Shown here piece after piece: positions 5,377 to 6,141 of a DNA stretch of 6,141 nt. The notes below the pieces were generated by a model that saw only the letters and a program-made list of their open reading frames with translations, did not search any database and had not been told where the DNA came from. Made by a program: the position numbers and the translations under genes. How positions within the stretch are numbered: the stretch's first letter is position 1; each line of letters opens with the position of its first letter. This stretch comes from Campylobacterota bacterium (GTDB taxonomy: Bacteria; Campylobacterota; Campylobacteria; Campylobacterales; JALSKU01). The stretch is from contig JAADDL010000098.1 of the NCBI GenBank assembly GCA_013153915.1, forward strand, positions 1 through 6,141, read 5' to 3'.

Positions 5377-6141
5377 CTATCTCTTGAGGTTGTTTACGGT
5401 TTGCAACATTTGGTCTGAAGTGGTGATGGCTTTTGAGTTAGCCTCGTAAGCTCTTTGTCCTATGATAAGGTCCGTCATCTCTTCTACCAGTTGGACATTG
5501 CTCATCTCCACAAAACCTTGTCTTATCTCGCCTATACCGTTAAGTCCCGGAGTTCCCACTATCGCATCGCCCGAAGCGGATGTGTTTATATAGTTATTGT
5601 TTCCAAGTGAGTGAAGACCTGCGGGGTTTACGAAATTGGCTAGTTCTATCTGTCCTATTTGGCTCATTTGCGTTTGTCCCGCTTGTAAGACCGAGACCGT
5701 TCCGTCCGTGCCTATGGATATGGCGGTGGTGTCGGAAGGTACTACTATCTGAGGTATTAGTTTGTATCCGTCGCTATTTACTATGTTGCCGTCGGCATCA
5801 AGCTTAAAGGCTCCGTTTCTTGTGTATGCGGTAGTGCCGTCGGGAAGTTCTACTTGGAAAAATCCGTTTCCGGTTATCGCCATGTCTAGATTGTTTCCCG
5901 TCTCTTTAAAGTTTCCTTGAGTAAACTCTTTTGTGATAGCTGTCGGTCTAACTCCGAGTCCTACCTCTATACCTGTCGGAGAAGAGGTGTTTAGACTGGT
6001 TGCCGTTCCCGCATACTCCATAGTTTGATACATAAGATCGGCAAATTCCGCTCTTTGTTTTTTATAACCTATAGTATTTACATTTGCTATATTGTTTGAA
6101 GTCGTATCTATTTGGGTTTGTTGTGCCATCATTCCCGTGGC
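5377..6141 (-). CDS. flgG: Flagellar distal rod protein FlgG, partial at the right edge
   Basis: 254 residues are visible; the frame is still open at the window edge, where it reads ATGMMAQQ. Homologues begin with about eight more residues ending in SLWTA or similar, so the start lies just outside, and an internal Met at 6132 should not be taken as the start. FlgG forms the distal rod of the flagellar basal body, the drive shaft through the peptidoglycan and L/P rings, and is exported by the flagellar type III system. Visible domains, numbered from the first visible residue: rod motif TTSNNIANVNTIGYKK (13-28), the FlgG-typical GLGVRPTAI (61-69), the FlgE/F/G core with AITGNGFFQVELPDG (88-102), and the C-terminal motif QGFVEMSNVQLVEEMTDLI (208-226) followed by QRAYEANSKAI. 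FlgF and hook proteins share the fold, but the length and GLGVRPTAI favour FlgG. A hairpin terminator lies 10 bases past the stop, within uup. Confidence 0.93.
   Translation of the reverse strand, partial: ATGMMAQQTQIDTTSNNIANVNTIGYKKQRAEFADLMYQTMEYAGTATSLNTSSPTGIEVGLGVRPTAITKEFTQGNFKETGNNLDMAITGNGFFQVELPDGTTAYTRNGAFKLDADGNIVNSDGYKLIPQIVVPSDTTAISIGTDGTVSVLQAGQTQMSQIGQIELANFVNPAGLHSLGNNNYINTSASGDAIVGTPGLNGIGEIRQGFVEMSNVQLVEEMTDLIIGQRAYEANSKAITTSDQMLQTVNNLKR

Noticed and set aside
5580..5807. Forward open frame of 75 codons within flgG.
   Set aside because: The Arg/Cys/Leu-rich product is typical of antisense to flgG, and no promoter or ribosome binding site is evident.

Overview
The window most likely comes from a flagellated member of the Campylobacterota (a Sulfurimonas- or Sulfurovum-like bacterium). 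This is inferred from the AT-rich, tightly packed coding, TATAAT-type -10 boxes without a clear -35, Lys/Glu/Ile-rich proteins and a flagellar rod gene beside housekeeping genes. Genus cannot be fixed from the sequence alone.

Layout: bases 1-364 hold no intact gene. This AT-rich stretch carries a start-less remnant of a BrnA/CopG-type antitoxin (82-246), a 15-bp palindrome over its stop codon, a small family of TATCGGT repeats and the promoter region for the next operon. Bases 365-3136 are a compact four-gene forward operon: lemA (lipoprotein-like LemA family), a secreted or anchored TPM-domain protein with a Gly-rich tail, a second TPM-domain membrane protein, and a FetB/YbbM-family ABC permease. 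Genes overlap by 1 nt, are spaced by 4 nt, or abut directly. At 3137-3331 a small reverse-strand gene encodes an unrecognised two-helix membrane protein; its stop codon touches the fetB stop codon. It is divergent from uup (3412-5355), which encodes a tandem ABC-F ATPase of the Uup type. The two genes appear to be read from overlapping back-to-back promoters, and uup most likely starts at a TTG rather than at the upstream ATG. On the right, flgG (distal flagellar rod) runs on the reverse strand and leaves the window about 8 codons before its expected start. Its terminator lies in the last codons of uup.

How the genes fit together: LemA plus two TPM-domain proteins is a recurrent bacterial envelope module whose biochemical role is poorly defined. 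Here it is joined by a metal-export-type permease without its usual ATPase gene beside it. uup and flgG are housekeeping neighbours with no evident functional link. No CRISPR array, insertion sequence, tRNA or rRNA was seen. The least ordinary points are the orphan FetB in the LemA/TPM operon, the TTG start and overlapping divergent promoters of uup, the antitoxin remnant with nearby repeats, and a terminator encoded inside a neighbouring gene. None of these amounts to a clearly new biological system.
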